Shown piece after piece: positions 8,057 to 16,959 of a stretch of DNA of 64,000 nt (its first letter is position 1; each line of letters starts with the position of its first letter). The notes beneath the pieces are model-generated. The model was given only the letters and a program-made list of their open reading frames with translations. It had not been told where the DNA came from and did no database searches. Source of the DNA: Nonomuraea deserti. Lineage in GTDB: Bacteria > Actinomycetota > Actinomycetes > Streptosporangiales > Streptosporangiaceae. The position numbers were made by a program, and so were the translations under genes. The stretch lies in NCBI RefSeq assembly GCF_004348685.1, contig NZ_SMKO01000019.1:1-64000 (forward strand). The letters are read 5' to 3'.

Positions 8057-9423
8057 TCTTTCCCGAGGACTTCGTCTGGGGGGCCGCCACGGCCTCGTAC
8101 CAGATCGAGGGGGCGGTCAAGGAGGACGGGCGGGGCCAGTCGATCTGGGACGCCTTCTCCCACACCCCCGGGAACGTGGCGGACGGCGACACCGGCGACG
8201 TGGCGTGCGACCACTACCACCGCTACCGGGACGACGTCGGGCTGATGCGCGAGCTGCGGCTGGCGGCCTACCGGTTCTCGATCGCATGGCCGCGCATCCA
8301 GCCCGACGGCGCGGGGTCGATCAACCCGCGCGGCCTGGCGTTCTACGACAAGCTCGTCGATGAACTACTAGCCGCCGAAATTTCGCCCTACGTCACGCTT
8401 TATCACTGGGATCTCCCCCAAGCCCTCGAAGAACGCGGCGGCTGGACCCACCGCGACACGGCCTACCGGTTCGCCGACTACGCGCAGGCCGTACACGACC
8501 GGCTCGGCGACCGCGTCAGCGACTGGGCGACGCTGAACGAGCCGTGGGTGGCGGCGTACCTCGGCTACGGCAACGGCGTGCACGCCCCGGGCCGCCGCGA
8601 CCCGGCCGACGCCATGCGCTCCGCGCACCACCTGCTGCTCGGCCACGGGCTGGCCGCGCGGCGGCTGCGCGCGGGCGGCGCGCAGAGCATCATGCTGGTG
8701 GTCAACTCCGCGCCTGTGCTCACACCCGCCCAGGTCAACGACCCCTCCGCGGTGCCGGACGAGGCGGACGCGGCCGTCGCCCACCGCATCCACACGCTGC
8801 TGACCCGGCAGTTCCTGGACCCGGCGGTGTACGGGACGTACCCCCAGGAGGTGCTGGACGCGGCGGCCCGCAACGGCGGGACCGGCCACATCCAGGACGG
8901 CGACCTCGCGCTCATCAACGCGCCGATCGACCTGGTGGGCATCAACTACTACAACCCGTGCGTGGTCGAGGCGGGCCCGGGGCTGCCCGCCGACGCCGCG
9001 TGGCCGGGCTCGGAGGACGTCAGGTTCGCGGCGGCGGACGCGCCGACGACCGCGATGGGCTGGCCCATCGTGCCGGACGGCCTGTCCAGGCTGCTCGTAC
9101 GCCTCTCGCGGGACTACCCGCAGGTCGGCCTGATGGTCACGGAGAACGGCGCGGCCTTCGACGACGTCGTGGAGGACGGGCGCGTGCACGACGACGAGCG
9201 GGTGGCGTACCTGGACGGGCACCTGCGCGAGGTGCACCGGGCCATCGAGGCGGGCGCGGACCTGCGCGGATATCTGGTCTGGTCGCTGCTCGACAACTTC
9301 GAGTGGGCGGAGGGCTACCGGCGGCGTTTCGGCATCGTCCATGTGGACTATGCGACACAAACCCGGACGCTCAAGGACAGCGCCCTCTGGTACCGGGACG
9401 TGATCAGCCGAAACGGCCTGTAG
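8053..9423 (+). CDS. GH1 beta-glucosidase
   Basis: This 456-residue cytosolic family 1 glycosidase would hydrolyse beta-linked disaccharides brought in by the upstream importer. The start FPEDFVWGAATASYQIEGAV is typical. The acid/base Glu163 lies in TLNEPW and the nucleophile Glu364 in VTENGAAF; WSLLDNFEWAEGY closes the active site. ATG 8053 overlaps the permease stop by four bases, so it is the fourth gene of the operon. Cellobiose is the most likely substrate given the CebR-like operator, but GH1 specificity varies. Confidence 0.95.
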   Translation: MIFPEDFVWGAATASYQIEGAVKEDGRGQSIWDAFSHTPGNVADGDTGDVACDHYHRYRDDVGLMRELRLAAYRFSIAWPRIQPDGAGSINPRGLAFYDKLVDELLAAEISPYVTLYHWDLPQALEERGGWTHRDTAYRFADYAQAVHDRLGDRVSDWATLNEPWVAAYLGYGNGVHAPGRRDPADAMRSAHHLLLGHGLAARRLRAGGAQSIMLVVNSAPVLTPAQVNDPSAVPDEADAAVAHRIHTLLTRQFLDPAVYGTYPQEVLDAAARNGGTGHIQDGDLALINAPIDLVGINYYNPCVVEAGPGLPADAAWPGSEDVRFAAADAPTTAMGWPIVPDGLSRLLVRLSRDYPQVGLMVTENGAAFDDVVEDGRVHDDERVAYLDGHLREVHRAIEAGADLRGYLVWSLLDNFEWAEGYRRRFGIVHVDYATQTRTLKDSALWYRDVISRNGL

Positions 9424-9458
9424 ATTTTTTCCATGCTCTCCCTCCTGCCGGTCCAGCC

Positions 9459-10454
9459 ATGAGACGTCCGACACTGGAAGCGGTCGCCGCCCGGGCGGGC
9501 GTGTCGCGCGCCACCGCTTCCCGGGTCGTCAACGGGCAGACGACGGTGGCGCCGCACATCCGCGACGCCGTGCTGCGCGCGATCGACGAGCTGGGCTATG
9601 TCCCCAACTCCGCCGCGCGCAGCCTCGTCACCCAGCGCACCGACTCGATCGCCCTGGTCGTCAGCGAGCCCGGCACCCGCGTCTTCTCCGAAGACCCGAT
9701 GTTCTCCACGGCGATCAGGTCGGCCTCCATGGAGCTGGAGGCGGTCAACAAGCAGGTCGTGCTCATGATGGCCTCCTCCGCCAAGAGCCACGCCCGCCTG
9801 GAGCGCTACATCTCCGGCGGCCACGTCGACGGCGTCATGCTGATCTCCATGCACGGCGCCGACCCGCTGCCGTCGGCCCTGTCGCGGTTGCGCGTCCCCG
9901 TGGTCTCCTACGGGCGGCCGGCCGTCCCCGTGGAGATCCCGTACGTCGACAACGACAACATCGGCGGCGCGGAGGCCGGGGTGCGGCACCTGGTGGAGAC
10001 GGGGCGGCGCAGGATCGCCACGATCGCCGGCCCACAGGACATGATCGGCGGCCAGGACCGCCTGACCGGCTACCGCAACGTGCTGCGCGACTCCGACCAC
10101 CGCTCGATCGTCGCCGTCGGCGACTTCACGCGGGAGTCGGGGGCGGTGGCGATGCGCCAGCTCCTGCGCGACGATCCCGAGCTCGACGCCGTGTTCGTGG
10201 CCAACGACCTGATGGCGGTCGGCGCGCTGCAGTCGTTGCGCCAGGCCGGCCGGCGGGTGCCCGACGACGTCGCCGTGGTGGGCTTCGACGACATCGAGGC
10301 GGCGAAATACACCGAGCCGCCGCTGACCACGCTCCGCCATCCGGTCGCCGAGCAGGCGGCGGCCATGGTCAGGCTGCTGCTCAACCTCTTCGAGGGCGGG
10401 GCGAGCGAGCCGGTGATCCTGCCCACCGAGCTGGTGATCCGCGAGTCGGCCTGA
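9459..10454 (+). CDS. LacI-family repressor of the GH1/ABC operon
   Basis: This 331-residue regulator carries the LacI helix-turn-helix (TLEAVAARAGVSRATASRVV) and hinge (GYVPNSAARSL), then a sugar-binding periplasmic-protein-like domain ending in VAVVGFDDIEAAKYTEPPLTT. It lies 35 bases after the glucosidase stop and is probably co-transcribed. Its place as last gene, and the CebR-type palindrome in front of the first, suggest it represses the operon until an oligosaccharide binds. ATG 9459 is the last start before the conserved RRPTLEAVA. Confidence 0.93.
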   Translation: MRRPTLEAVAARAGVSRATASRVVNGQTTVAPHIRDAVLRAIDELGYVPNSAARSLVTQRTDSIALVVSEPGTRVFSEDPMFSTAIRSASMELEAVNKQVVLMMASSAKSHARLERYISGGHVDGVMLISMHGADPLPSALSRLRVPVVSYGRPAVPVEIPYVDNDNIGGAEAGVRHLVETGRRRIATIAGPQDMIGGQDRLTGYRNVLRDSDHRSIVAVGDFTRESGAVAMRQLLRDDPELDAVFVANDLMAVGALQSLRQAGRRVPDDVAVVGFDDIEAAKYTEPPLTTLRHPVAEQAAAMVRLLLNLFEGGASEPVILPTELVIRESA

Positions 10455-10462
10455 CCGCGGCC

Positions 10463-10491
10463 TTGACAGCTCCGACCACCGACACGACAGT
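10463..10491 (+). promoter_or_regulatory. Probable sigma-70 promoter for the phospholipase D-like gene
   Basis: TTGACA at 10463-10468 is followed after 17 bases by GACAGT at 10486-10491, which matches three of six -10 positions. It sits about 40 bases before the next start, in the gap after the LacI gene. Confidence 0.45.
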
Positions 10492-10532
10492 CGATCTCGA
10501 CGATCATGCCCCACCCTCCGAAGGGGATCTCC

Positions 10533-11816
10533 ATGACCACGAGATCTGTCAGCCGCCGCGTCACCGTGGCGTTATGCCTGGCCGCCTCGCTCCTGGCCAC
10601 CGGCCACCCGGCCGCCGCCGACCCGGCGCGGACGACGGCGGTCACCGGGCCGCCCGTGCTGGACGCGGCCGTCTTCAACGATCCCACCGCCGACCCGGGC
10701 GTGCCCGGCACGCCGAGCGCCGCGCAGTCCGCCGTCATGGACCAGCTCATCAGGCTGATCCGGGCGGTGCAGCCCGGTGGCGACATCCGGTTCGTGATGC
10801 ACCAGTTCTCCACCGGCCAGCGGTCGAGCGAGGTGGCCGACGCGCTGGTCGCCGCCCACGACCGCGGCGTGCGGGTGAAGGTCATCCTCGACAGCCGCGA
10901 GGACGCCTCCAGCGACGCCGTCCACGCCCAGCTCGCCGCCGCGCTCGGCACCTCGGAGAGCGCCGGTTCGTGGGTGGTGGGCTGCGAATATCCCGACCCG
11001 GCCACGAAGAACCGCGGCTGCATCGCGCGCAACTACCAGCACAACAAGTTCGCGCTCTTCTCCAACGTGCTGGTCGACGGCACCGTGCACGCCAAGGTCG
11101 GCTTCCAGACGTCGTCGAACCTGTCCGACTGGTACCTGTACAACTCCTACAACGACGCCTACACCTTCACCGACGCCACGGTCTATGACGGCTACCTGAA
11201 ATACTTCGACGACATGCGTACGGGTCGGCGCGCGGACGTCAACCCCGGCTACTTCTGGGCCACCCCGACGGGCACGCCGATCAAGGCGCACTTCTTCCCC
11301 CGGGCGAAGTCGTCCGGCGACCCCGTCGTCAACATCCTGCGGCTCGTCGAGTGCTCCTACAGGGACGTCGACGGCGTGACCAAGCAGACCGACATCCGGC
11401 TGTCGCTCACGGCCTTCAACAAGAACCGCAAGGCCATCGCCGACGAGCTGCTGCGGCTCAGGGGCGAGAACTGCTGGATCGACATCGTCTTCTACGAGAA
11501 CGCCGGCAACGCCATGACGAACGTCGACAGCGAGATCAGGAAGGTCCTCGCCACCCGGGCGTCCAACGGGAAGTACATGCAGGTCACGCCCTGCCGCTTC
11601 ACCGTCGGCTCGCGGAGCGTGGTGCCGCACACCAAGCTCATGCTGCTGGACGGCTTCTACGACGACGACATCACGCCGCGCGTCTACACCGGCAGCGCGA
11701 ACTTCTCGCACCTGGAGAACGCCGACGACGCCTGGCTGCGCATCGCCGGCCGCGACCTGCACGACCAGTATGTGCGCTGGTTCAAGGACATCCGCAAGGC
11801 CTGCGGCGGCCCATGA
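10533..11816 (+). CDS. Secreted phospholipase D-like protein
   Basis: The 427-residue protein has an N-terminal Sec signal (RRVTVALCLAASLLATGHPAAA). Two phospholipase D-type half-sites follow: YQHNKFALFSN with TSSNLSDWYLYNSYND, and VPHTKLMLLDG with YTGSANFSHLENADD. Each gives the HxK core, but neither shows the full HxKxxxxD spacing of classical enzymes, though an Asp follows each. The superfamily cleaves or transfers phosphodiester bonds, and secreted actinobacterial members act on phospholipids or nucleic acids. The substrate is not readable here. ATG 10533 is preceded by AAGGGG. Confidence 0.85.
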   Translation: MTTRSVSRRVTVALCLAASLLATGHPAAADPARTTAVTGPPVLDAAVFNDPTADPGVPGTPSAAQSAVMDQLIRLIRAVQPGGDIRFVMHQFSTGQRSSEVADALVAAHDRGVRVKVILDSREDASSDAVHAQLAAALGTSESAGSWVVGCEYPDPATKNRGCIARNYQHNKFALFSNVLVDGTVHAKVGFQTSSNLSDWYLYNSYNDAYTFTDATVYDGYLKYFDDMRTGRRADVNPGYFWATPTGTPIKAHFFPRAKSSGDPVVNILRLVECSYRDVDGVTKQTDIRLSLTAFNKNRKAIADELLRLRGENCWIDIVFYENAGNAMTNVDSEIRKVLATRASNGKYMQVTPCRFTVGSRSVVPHTKLMLLDGFYDDDITPRVYTGSANFSHLENADDAWLRIAGRDLHDQYVRWFKDIRKACGGP

Positions 11817-11838
11817 GCCGGGCTCGCTGAAGCCCGGC
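11817..11838 (+). terminator. Hairpin after the phospholipase D-like gene
   Basis: GCCGGGCT and AGCCCGGC form a perfect 8-base stem with a 6-base loop, starting right at the stop codon. There is no T-run, which is common for actinobacterial terminators. Confidence 0.5.
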
Positions 11839-11958
11839 CGCACCCGGAAGACGCGGAGCTGGAGTGGCGGCGTCGTGTAGTAGCCGACCAGGGTGGTCAG
11901 CTCGAACAGCACGCTCTCCTCCAGCTTCGCGTACTCGTCGTCGAGGCCGCGGGCGCTG
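11833..11958 (-). pseudogene. Decayed 3' fragment of a carboxymuconolactone decarboxylase-family gene
   Basis: Read on the minus strand, this stretch translates to DEYAKLEESVLFELTTLVGY and ...LQLRVFRV, closely matching the C terminus of the intact gene at 14861 (EYARLGEQELFELTTLVGY, LQLRVFRV). Most bases agree over about 110 positions. The stop codon is lost (TAG has become GCG in this frame), a three-base deletion lies in the Asp run, and the match ends about 120 bases in. Both copies have the same orientation, so they form an imperfect direct repeat flanking the peptide/SagB/MFS cassette. Confidence 0.8.
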
Positions 11959-12209
11959 AAGTGATGCGAGAACCGATCAACCAGCCCGGCGTCGTGAGGG
12001 TCGGGTCGACACCGATCTACGGTCGCCAGGGGTCGGGTGGGGTCGGACCTTCGGGTGAGGGCCGCTGGTGAGTGGCAAGTGTCCGCACAGTGTCCGGGCG
12101 CTGCCCTGGATTTGGCCGCCCGAGAGGCGGTTGTCTTCAACAGGACAGCGGGATCGCCCAGATCCGCATGATCTGGAGCCAGGCGATTCTGCCCGGGATG
12201 AGGAGCGCC
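11959..12209. other. Upstream region of the peptide cassette, no gene seen
   Basis: No convincing coding sequence is visible. Near 12039-12060 runs of G (GGGGTCGGGTGGGGTCGG) could form a G-quadruplex. Around 12159-12180 the text CAGATCCGCATGATCTGG is an imperfect palindrome about 35 bases before the peptide gene. The promoter of the cassette is expected here, but no clear hexamers stand out. Confidence 0.4.
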
Positions 12210-12314
12210 ATGAACATGTCAGCCACGGACCACGTCGTCGTGGAACTGAGCGACGATCACCTGCCCGCCGAGGTGCTGAATGCCTGGGTGGAGCGGACGT
12301 CGGACATCGACTGA
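12210..12314 (+). CDS. 34-residue peptide, possible RiPP precursor
   Basis: A small frame encodes 34 residues: it opens MNMSATDHVVVELSDDHL and ends AWVERTSDID. AGGAG lies four bases before ATG 12210; ATG 12216 is an alternative start. The peptide is acidic, has no signal sequence and no cysteine, and a Leu/Val-rich stretch in the middle could be a helical leader. It ends 31 bases before a SagB-like dehydrogenase gene and is followed by an exporter, which is the usual order for a ribosomally made modified peptide. I do not recognise the family. The candidate modified residues would be Thr, Ser or Trp near the C terminus. It could also be a chance frame, but the ribosome site and context favour a real gene. 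Confidence 0.55.
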   Translation: MNMSATDHVVVELSDDHLPAEVLNAWVERTSDID

Positions 12315-12345
12315 TCAGCTTCGGGAGGTCTGGCGGAGCCGCCAC

Positions 12346-13443
12346 ATGGACGACCGGCCGCTACGCATCTCATCGTGCGGCGCGTTGCTGCGGCATGCCG
12401 ATCAGCTGGTCTGGCATGACACCTTGGCTCATCGTCGCTTTGCCCTTGATGAGGACGCCGACATCGTGCTGCGGTGTTTCGTCACGTGGCAACCATTGAG
12501 CCACATACGTACGCGCGCCCGCGATGAGGACCATGCCCAGTTTCTGATCACGATCGCCGAGCGACTGCGCGTGGCCAATATTCTCATCGCCTGGGAGTCG
12601 GAACGGCACCGCGTCGAGGACGCCAACGAGGCCGCGTGGCATCGCTGGGGCCGGCTCGCCGCGCTGTTTCACACGGAGACACGCAACCTGCGCGACCAGC
12701 GGTTCATCACGTCCGAGCTCGATCAGCACCGGCTGCGGCAACGCCTCGAGCATGAACCGCCACCTCCCGTCTGCCGGGAAGTGCCCGCGCCACGCCGTGT
12801 CGTACTGGCGGCGGCCGACACGGCTTCGTGGTCCCGCTCCGACTTCCTGGACGTCCTGTCGCATCGCCGTAGTTCACGACGGTTCAGCGGAGAACCCGTG
12901 CCCTTCGAGGCCGTCAGCGCACTGCTGCGCTGGTGTGGTGGGATCACCGAACTCGACGAGCGCACCCAGACCGCCTTCAAGACCTCCGCTTCCGGGGGAG
13001 GCCGGCACCCCACCGAGATCTACCTCCATGCGCACCGGGTCAGCGGGCTCCAGCCTGGGATCTATCACCTGAACACCCGACGCGATGAGCTCGAACTGGT
13101 GGGGCCGCCGCAGAGTGCGGACAGCCTCGTGAGGCTGCTGGGGGACCAGGACTGGGTGTCGGACAGCGGATGTGTGGTGTTCTTCACCTGCGTGCTCGCG
13201 CGCAGCACCTGGAAATACTCCACCGCGCGCACGTATCGCATGCTCAATCTCGACGTCGGTCACCTCAGCCAGACCGTGTACCTGCTGGCGACCGCGCTGG
13301 GACTCGGCGTCACCTTCACTGCGGCAATCCAGGACGAGGCACTGGAAGACCTGCTGGGGATCGACGCCGCCCACGAATTGGTGATGGGCTGCTCGGTGAT
13401 CGGCGCGCTGACACGCACGACGACAAGTGGCCACACAGGTTGA
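12346..13443 (+). CDS. SagB/ThcOx-like flavin dehydrogenase
   Basis: This 365-residue protein has an N-terminal part (about 1-160) like the N-terminal extension of SagB/ThcOx proteins and a C-terminal FMN nitroreductase-fold domain. The latter shows HRRSSRRFSGEPV, ASGGGRHPTEIYLHAHRV and GLQPGIYHLN, the counterparts of the SagB blocks RRS.R.F, PSAGGRYP and GLYHY. Family members oxidise azolines to azoles in TOMM peptides or catalyse other flavin-dependent dehydrogenations. No YcaO cyclodehydratase is encoded nearby, so its substrate may not be an azoline. I chose ATG 12346; an earlier ATG at 12280 would overlap the peptide gene. Base composition is lower in GC than the neighbours in the samples I counted. 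Confidence 0.8.
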   Translation: MDDRPLRISSCGALLRHADQLVWHDTLAHRRFALDEDADIVLRCFVTWQPLSHIRTRARDEDHAQFLITIAERLRVANILIAWESERHRVEDANEAAWHRWGRLAALFHTETRNLRDQRFITSELDQHRLRQRLEHEPPPPVCREVPAPRRVVLAAADTASWSRSDFLDVLSHRRSSRRFSGEPVPFEAVSALLRWCGGITELDERTQTAFKTSASGGGRHPTEIYLHAHRVSGLQPGIYHLNTRRDELELVGPPQSADSLVRLLGDQDWVSDSGCVVFFTCVLARSTWKYSTARTYRMLNLDVGHLSQTVYLLATALGLGVTFTAAIQDEALEDLLGIDAAHELVMGCSVIGALTRTTTSGHTG

Positions 13444-13460
13444 TCACAAAGGACGAAAGG

Positions 13461-14729
13461 GTGCCGGGGAAGGGCGAACCACACGTCCGCGTCACATATG
13501 CCGACATCTTCGGCGGGCGCGAGTTCCGCGCGTTGTTCGTCAGCCGGGCGCTGTCGACCATCGGCGACTACGTCGCTCGAGTGGCGCTGGTGATCACGGT
13601 CTTCGCCGAAACCGGGTCCGTGGCTCTCATGGGCGTCACCTTCGCTCTTACCACCCTGCCGGACCTCTTCGGCGGCCCGATGCTGGCCGGTCTGGCAGAC
13701 CGGCTCCCTCGTCGCGCCGTCATGGTGGCCGCTGATCTCGGACGAGCACTCCTCCTGTTGGTCATGGCGATCCCCGGACTCCCGCTGGTCGCCCTGTGGG
13801 CACTTCTGGCCGCGATTCGGCTGCTCGACTCACCGTTCACCAGCGCCTACATGTCAACCATGTCCGTGGTGCTCCCGGGGAAGCGGCTCGTGAAAGGGTC
13901 TGCGCTCACGCAGTTGGTCAACCACGTCTCCTACACCATCGGCTTCGCGGCTGGGGGCGTGATCGTCTCCCTTACCGGATTGTCCGTGGTCCTGGTGTCC
14001 AACGCCGCCACCTTCACCCTCTCCGGCGTCGTCATCCTGCTGGGTGTGCGTACCCGCCCGGCGACTGCTCGCACCGGTCCCTCGTTGTCCTGGCTCGGTG
14101 CCACGCGCGCCGCGATCCGCTACGTTGCCGCCCACCGGCGGCTCCGGGTGATCATGCTGTTTCCGTTCCCCATCGCCACCACACTCGTCTGCCAGACGCT
14201 TGCGACGCCCTACACAGCGCAGATCGGCCACGGACCGGCCGGGGCCGGCCTGTTGATGGCGGCCAGTACCGCCGGCATCGTCGTCGGACTCTGGATCTTC
14301 CCCCTGCTGATCCCCGACCAGCGCCCGCTCCACGTCGTGGTCCTGACCATCATGAGTTGCGCACCGTTGGTGCTGTTCGTCGCCGTGCCCGGGATGGTGG
14401 CCGCGGCCGCCCTGATGGTGGTCTCCGGAATCGCTCTGTACTTCTGGATCCCGCTCGCCGCCGAGTTCACGCAGACCGTTCCTGACGACATGCGCGGACA
14501 GGCCGTGGGGCTGCTCACGACGACGATGCGGGTCACCCAGGGCACCGCCATTCTGATATTCGGGCTCGCCGGCCAGAATGCGATGTCATCCACGGTGATT
14601 GCGACGTCCGGAGCGATCGGAACGGTCATGGTGACCATCCTGTCCGCGGCATGGGTACGGGCGAGCAGGTCCCTGACGATCGCGGCAGCACCGCGGACCG
14701 CTTTCCCCAACGGCGACGCGGTCAAGTGA
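13461..14729 (+). CDS. MFS transporter, probable product exporter
   Basis: The 422-residue protein has about twelve hydrophobic segments and MFS landmarks: FRALFVSRALSTIGDYVARV at the first helix and GLADRLPRRAVMVAADL in the loop after helix 2. It resembles the drug/siderophore-exporter branch. GTG 13461 is preceded by AAAGGA at 7 bases and lies 17 bases after the dehydrogenase stop, so the two are probably one transcript. It could export the modified peptide and give immunity, by inference from gene order. Confidence 0.85.
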   Translation: MPGKGEPHVRVTYADIFGGREFRALFVSRALSTIGDYVARVALVITVFAETGSVALMGVTFALTTLPDLFGGPMLAGLADRLPRRAVMVAADLGRALLLLVMAIPGLPLVALWALLAAIRLLDSPFTSAYMSTMSVVLPGKRLVKGSALTQLVNHVSYTIGFAAGGVIVSLTGLSVVLVSNAATFTLSGVVILLGVRTRPATARTGPSLSWLGATRAAIRYVAAHRRLRVIMLFPFPIATTLVCQTLATPYTAQIGHGPAGAGLLMAASTAGIVVGLWIFPLLIPDQRPLHVVVLTIMSCAPLVLFVAVPGMVAAAALMVVSGIALYFWIPLAAEFTQTVPDDMRGQAVGLLTTTMRVTQGTAILIFGLAGQNAMSSTVIATSGAIGTVMVTILSAAWVRASRSLTIAAAPRTAFPNGDAVK

Positions 14730-14860
14730 CAACGCCGCGACACGACCGTGTCCACGTCGAACTCCGGAACGCCATCGATGACCTTCACGACGGGCTGGTC
14801 CCGGTCTGGCGACCGCCGAGTCGGAGAGGTCGCCCAGGCCAGTGACCGGCGTCGCCCCGG

Positions 14861-15385
14861 CTACACCCGGAAGACGCGGAGCTGGAGCGCCAGGGTCGCG
14901 TAGTAGCCGACCAGGGTGGTCAGCTCGAACAGCTCCTGCTCCCCCAGCCTCGCGTACTCGTCGTCGTCGAGGTCACCCCTGGCCACCAGGGCGCGGGCGA
15001 CGTCAAGGACCGCCTGCTCGTGCTCGGGCAGCGACAGGGGCGAGCCGTCGCGCAGCGCCCGGAGCTGGTCGTCGGTGAAGCCCAGGTCGCGGGCGATCGG
15101 CTCGTGGGCGGCCCGCTCGAACGCGCTGTCGTGGTGGCCGGCCACGACCAGGATCGCCAGCTCCCGCGCCCGGTCGGTGAGCGAGGAGCGGTAGCGGACG
15201 GCCGCCCCGAGCTCCTGCAGCGCGTCGCCGACCGGCGGGCTGAGCAGCATCGCGTTGAACGGGCCCGTCAGCCCGCCCTCGGGAGCCACCATGAACGTGC
15301 CGCGCGGTCCGGCGGTGATCTTCTCGTAGAGGGCACGGGCGTGCGGTGCCAGGTCATGCGGGGGCGTTCTGCGCAGGCGAGCCAT
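14861..15385 (-). CDS. Carboxymuconolactone decarboxylase-family protein
   Basis: This 174-residue protein has the CMD/AhpD fold pattern: TGPFNAMLLSPPVGDALQEL, then ARELAILVVAGHHDSAFERA. The Cys pair of AhpD peroxidases (CxxC) is absent, so it is closer to the decarboxylase/lactonase-like branch; the reaction is not defined. I start at MARLRRTPP (15385); an in-frame extension to 15490 would cover the promoter of the divergent gene. A broken copy of its 3' end lies at 11833. Confidence 0.85.
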   Translation of the reverse strand: MARLRRTPPHDLAPHARALYEKITAGPRGTFMVAPEGGLTGPFNAMLLSPPVGDALQELGAAVRYRSSLTDRARELAILVVAGHHDSAFERAAHEPIARDLGFTDDQLRALRDGSPLSLPEHEQAVLDVARALVARGDLDDDEYARLGEQELFELTTLVGYYATLALQLRVFRV

Positions 15386-15429
15386 CCGGCGATCGTAGCG
15401 CTGGACGGCGGGGGCCGCCCCGCGGCACG

Positions 15430-15461
15430 TTGACACCGTATACTGGGTATGTTTACGGTGT
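15430..15461 (+). promoter_or_regulatory. Promoter with an overlapping inverted repeat, upstream of the Lnt-like gene
   Basis: TTGACA (15430-15435) is followed after 18 bases by TACGGT (15454-15459). Perfect arms ACACCGTA (15433-15440) and TACGGTGT (15454-15461) overlap both hexamers, the arrangement expected of a repressor operator. The gap also separates the divergent CMD-family gene (start 15385), so both could be controlled. Confidence 0.55.
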
Positions 15462-15488
15462 ATACACGCCGACGGACGGGGGAGCTTC

Positions 15489-16955
15489 ATGGCATCACGA
15501 CTAAGAGCGCCGGTCGCGCTGGCGGCCTCGGCACTGCTGTTCTACTTCGGCACCGGCTTCGCGCCGATCCCGGCCCTCACCTGGCTCGCGCCGCTGCCGG
15601 TGCTGCTGCTGGCGCCTCGGGTGAGCGCAAGGACGGCCTTCTGCGTCGCCTTCCTGGCGTACCTGCTGGGCCTGAGCAACCAGTTCGAGTTCTTCCTGAA
15701 GACACCGTCGGTGCCGCTGCCCATCGGGATCACCATCGTCATCGGCACCTCCCTGCTGTTCGGTCTGGTGGCCTGGCTGTTCCGGGCGCTCCTCCTGCGC
15801 GGGCTGCCGCTGCTCGCCGCGAGCGCGCCGCCCGCCGTATGGGTGGCGTTCATGTACGCGACCGTCCTGGCCAACCCGACGGGCATCGTCTGGCCGTTGG
15901 CCACGTCCGTGGCCGACGTGCCCGTCGTGATCCAGATCGCCTCGGTGACGGGCGCGTGGGGCGTGGAGTTCGTCGTGCTCATGGTGCCGGCCGCCATCGC
16001 GGCGGTGGCGTGGCCGGGGGCCGTCACGGGAGCACGGCTGCGTACCGGTGTCGCAGGGGTGGCGGCGTGCGCCGTCGTGCTCGGCTTCGGGGCGCTGCGC
16101 CTGGCCGACGCGGGCGGACCCGCCGCACAGCGGGTGGCGGTCCTGTCGGCGAGCCGCTTCCAGTGGGCCCCCGACGCGGCCGGCCCGGAAGCCCAGGCCC
16201 TGGTCAAGGAGTACGCGGAGCAGATCGCCGCGCTGCCGGAGGGCACCATGGCCGTGCTGCCGGAGGGCGTTCTGGGCACCGACGAGGACAGCCTGGCCGG
16301 CGCGCTCCAGCCGCTGCGCGCGGTCGCCCGCGAGCGAGGCGTCGACGTGGTGATCGGGATCGTACACACGACCCCGGAGATCAAGTACAACTACTCCGTG
16401 CACCTCCCGTCCGACGGGTCCGCGCCGGTCTCCTACACGAAGTGGCACTTCGCCCCCGGCGTGCCGTTCCGCCGCGGCGACGAGCTGGTCTTCGCGCACG
16501 GCCACGGGCGCGACGTCGGCCTGGCCAACTGCATGGACCTCAACTTCCCCACGCCGATCCGCGACTACGCCCTGGCGGGGGCGCGCCTGCTGGCGACGCC
16601 GGCCGCCGACGAGTTCGGCAACGGCCGGCAGCACAGCCGGAACGCGCTGCTGCGCGGCGTGGAGAGCGGGCTCTCGGTGGCGTGGGCGGCGCAGCAGGGC
16701 ACGCCGATGATCTCCGACCCGTGGGGACGGGTGCTCGCCGAGACCGACACCGAGAGCAGCAGCCCGTTCGTCATGGCGGCCGCCGGCGTGCCCGAGGGGC
16801 CGGGCACCACCGTCTACGCCCGCTTCGGCGACTGGTTCGCCTGGTTGTGCCTGGTGCTCGCGGCGGCCGGCGGGTTGCGGCTGGTCAGGCGCGGAAGCTC
16901 CGCACCCGAGACGGCCGGGACCCGCCGAGCCGCCCCCATCGCGCACGGGGCGTGA
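15489..16955 (+). CDS. Apolipoprotein N-acyltransferase-like membrane protein
   Basis: The 488-residue protein has several N-terminal membrane segments (for example [20 protein letters not shown] and [18 protein letters not shown]) followed by a nitrilase-fold domain, the Lnt layout. The catalytic triad is readable: Glu259 in LPEGVLG, Lys318 in SYTKWH and Cys348 in LANCMDLNF. Lnt enzymes transfer an acyl chain to the N-terminal cysteine of lipoproteins on the outer face of the membrane. A last hydrophobic helix ([14 protein letters not shown]) anchors the C terminus. The substrate branch is less certain, since actinobacteria often carry several Lnt-like paralogues. Confidence 0.8.
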   Translation: MASRLRAPVALAASALLFYFGTGFAPIPALTWLAPLPVLLLAPRVSARTAFCVAFLAYLLGLSNQFEFFLKTPSVPLPIGITIVIGTSLLFGLVAWLFRALLLRGLPLLAASAPPAVWVAFMYATVLANPTGIVWPLATSVADVPVVIQIASVTGAWGVEFVVLMVPAAIAAVAWPGAVTGARLRTGVAGVAACAVVLGFGALRLADAGGPAAQRVAVLSASRFQWAPDAAGPEAQALVKEYAEQIAALPEGTMAVLPEGVLGTDEDSLAGALQPLRAVARERGVDVVIGIVHTTPEIKYNYSVHLPSDGSAPVSYTKWHFAPGVPFRRGDELVFAHGHGRDVGLANCMDLNFPTPIRDYALAGARLLATPAADEFGNGRQHSRNALLRGVESGLSVAWAAQQGTPMISDPWGRVLAETDTESSSPFVMAAAGVPEGPGTTVYARFGDWFAWLCLVLAAAGGLRLVRRGSSAPETAGTRRAAPIAHGA

Positions 16956-16959
16956 GCGC

